From Cellvibrionales bacterium UBA4451 (GTDB taxonomy: Bacteria > Pseudomonadota > Gammaproteobacteria > Pseudomonadales > Porticoccaceae): a stretch of DNA of 14,180 nt. The notes below the pieces were generated by a model. The model made no database searches. It worked only from the letters and a program-made list of their open reading frames with translations, and was not told the origin of the DNA. The position numbers were made by a program, and so were the translations under genes. Each line of letters begins with the position of its first letter. The stretch's first letter is position 1. Of this stretch, positions 13,867-14,180 are shown piece by piece. The stretch is from contig DGPB01000006.1 in assembly GCA_002390285.1 (NCBI GenBank), positions 1 to 14,180 of the forward strand, read 5' to 3'.

Positions 13867-13985
13867 AGCTTAATTTCCTCATAGGCAATCCAGCCTAAGT
13901 GCCACGAGCACACCAGCGCGATAAAGGTCGCGAATCCTTGGCGCATGTTTGACAACTTATGGCATGGGTTGAATATATTCAAGGG

Positions 13986-14180
13986 GGTATTGACAAGTTA
14001 ACTTCCCAGGTCGAGATAAATTCGTTCCCTTTCCCTCTCAAATTGTCACAGCCTTTTCCCAAGACGCGAAGGCGCGCTGCCTGAAAGATCGATAGTTCTT
14101 GGCCGATACTGAATGACGCCCCAAGTTGAATAGATTGTATACCTCTGCATGAACTGAGAGGAAACCTTGTGCCTGCTCTA
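13986..14180 (-). mobile_element. IS6-family insertion sequence, copy 2 (runs off right edge)
   Basis: These 195 bp are identical to 2184-2378 by eye. They begin GGTATTGACAAGTTAACTT and contain the last codons of the transposase on the minus strand, with its TGA at 14038-14040. The frame is open to the window edge, which falls two bases before the position of the TAG seen in copy 1, so whether this copy is intact cannot be judged. It has the same orientation as copy 1. Confidence 0.88.

Overview
The window looks like an accessory, heavily rearranged stretch of a gammaproteobacterial genome. The FadE-type acyl-CoA dehydrogenase (with its fused C-terminal domain), DjlA, DUF1840, DUF4404 and a DUF2878/chalcone-isomerase-like/DUF3833 gene set are all typical of gammaproteobacteria. 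The species cannot be named from the sequence alone. Base composition is patchy: acnA, fadE and the 13312-13866 gene are visibly GC-rich, while djlA, the 6297 gene, the DUF3833 operon and the spacers are AT-rich.

Layout. 1-2150 (minus): aconitase acnA, cut by the left window edge. 2184-2944: a dead IS6-family insertion sequence whose end lies 33 bp upstream of the acnA start. 3054-3308 (plus): DUF4404 gene. 3280-3666 (minus): orphan P27-type phage terminase small subunit with a disturbed 3' end. 3698-4246 (minus): Sel1-repeat lipoprotein. 4484-4681: C-terminal stub of a short-chain dehydrogenase. 4688-4847: 160-bp MITE copy A. 4897-5682: djlA. 5683-6296: non-coding. 6297-6692: two-helix membrane protein. 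7009-10272: a plus-strand run made of an HsdM N-terminal stub, an unknown ORF, a truncated secreted nuclease and an intact fadE. 10274-10433: MITE copy B. 10472-10728: 3' remnant of an IS3-family element. 10811-11143: DUF1840 gene. 11246-11292: second small copy of the IS3 end. 11401-11498: 5' stub of an IS6-type transposase. 11499-11658: MITE copy C. 11873 to about 13261 (minus): operon remnant DUF2878' - chalcone-isomerase-like - DUF3833. 13312-13866 (minus): thioredoxin-fold protein without redox cysteines. 13986-14180: the end of a second IS6-family copy, identical to the first over the 195 bp visible.

The main theme is mobile DNA. Three gapless 160-bp elements share the terminal sequence GGTACTGACAAGTTAAC with the IS6-type elements, so they look like MITEs that an IS6-family transposase could move. 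Several gene fragments (IS3 tail, IS6 tnp head) stop exactly at such ends. This fits the adjacent deletions that replicative IS6-type transposition is known to produce. Much of the window reads as the debris of that process: stubs of hsdM, an SDR, DUF2878, terminase and nuclease genes lie among a few intact genes (acnA as far as seen, djlA, fadE, DUF1840, DUF4404, the Sel1 lipoprotein, the chalcone-isomerase-like and DUF3833 genes). I found no defence system, CRISPR array, tRNA or rRNA that I can support.
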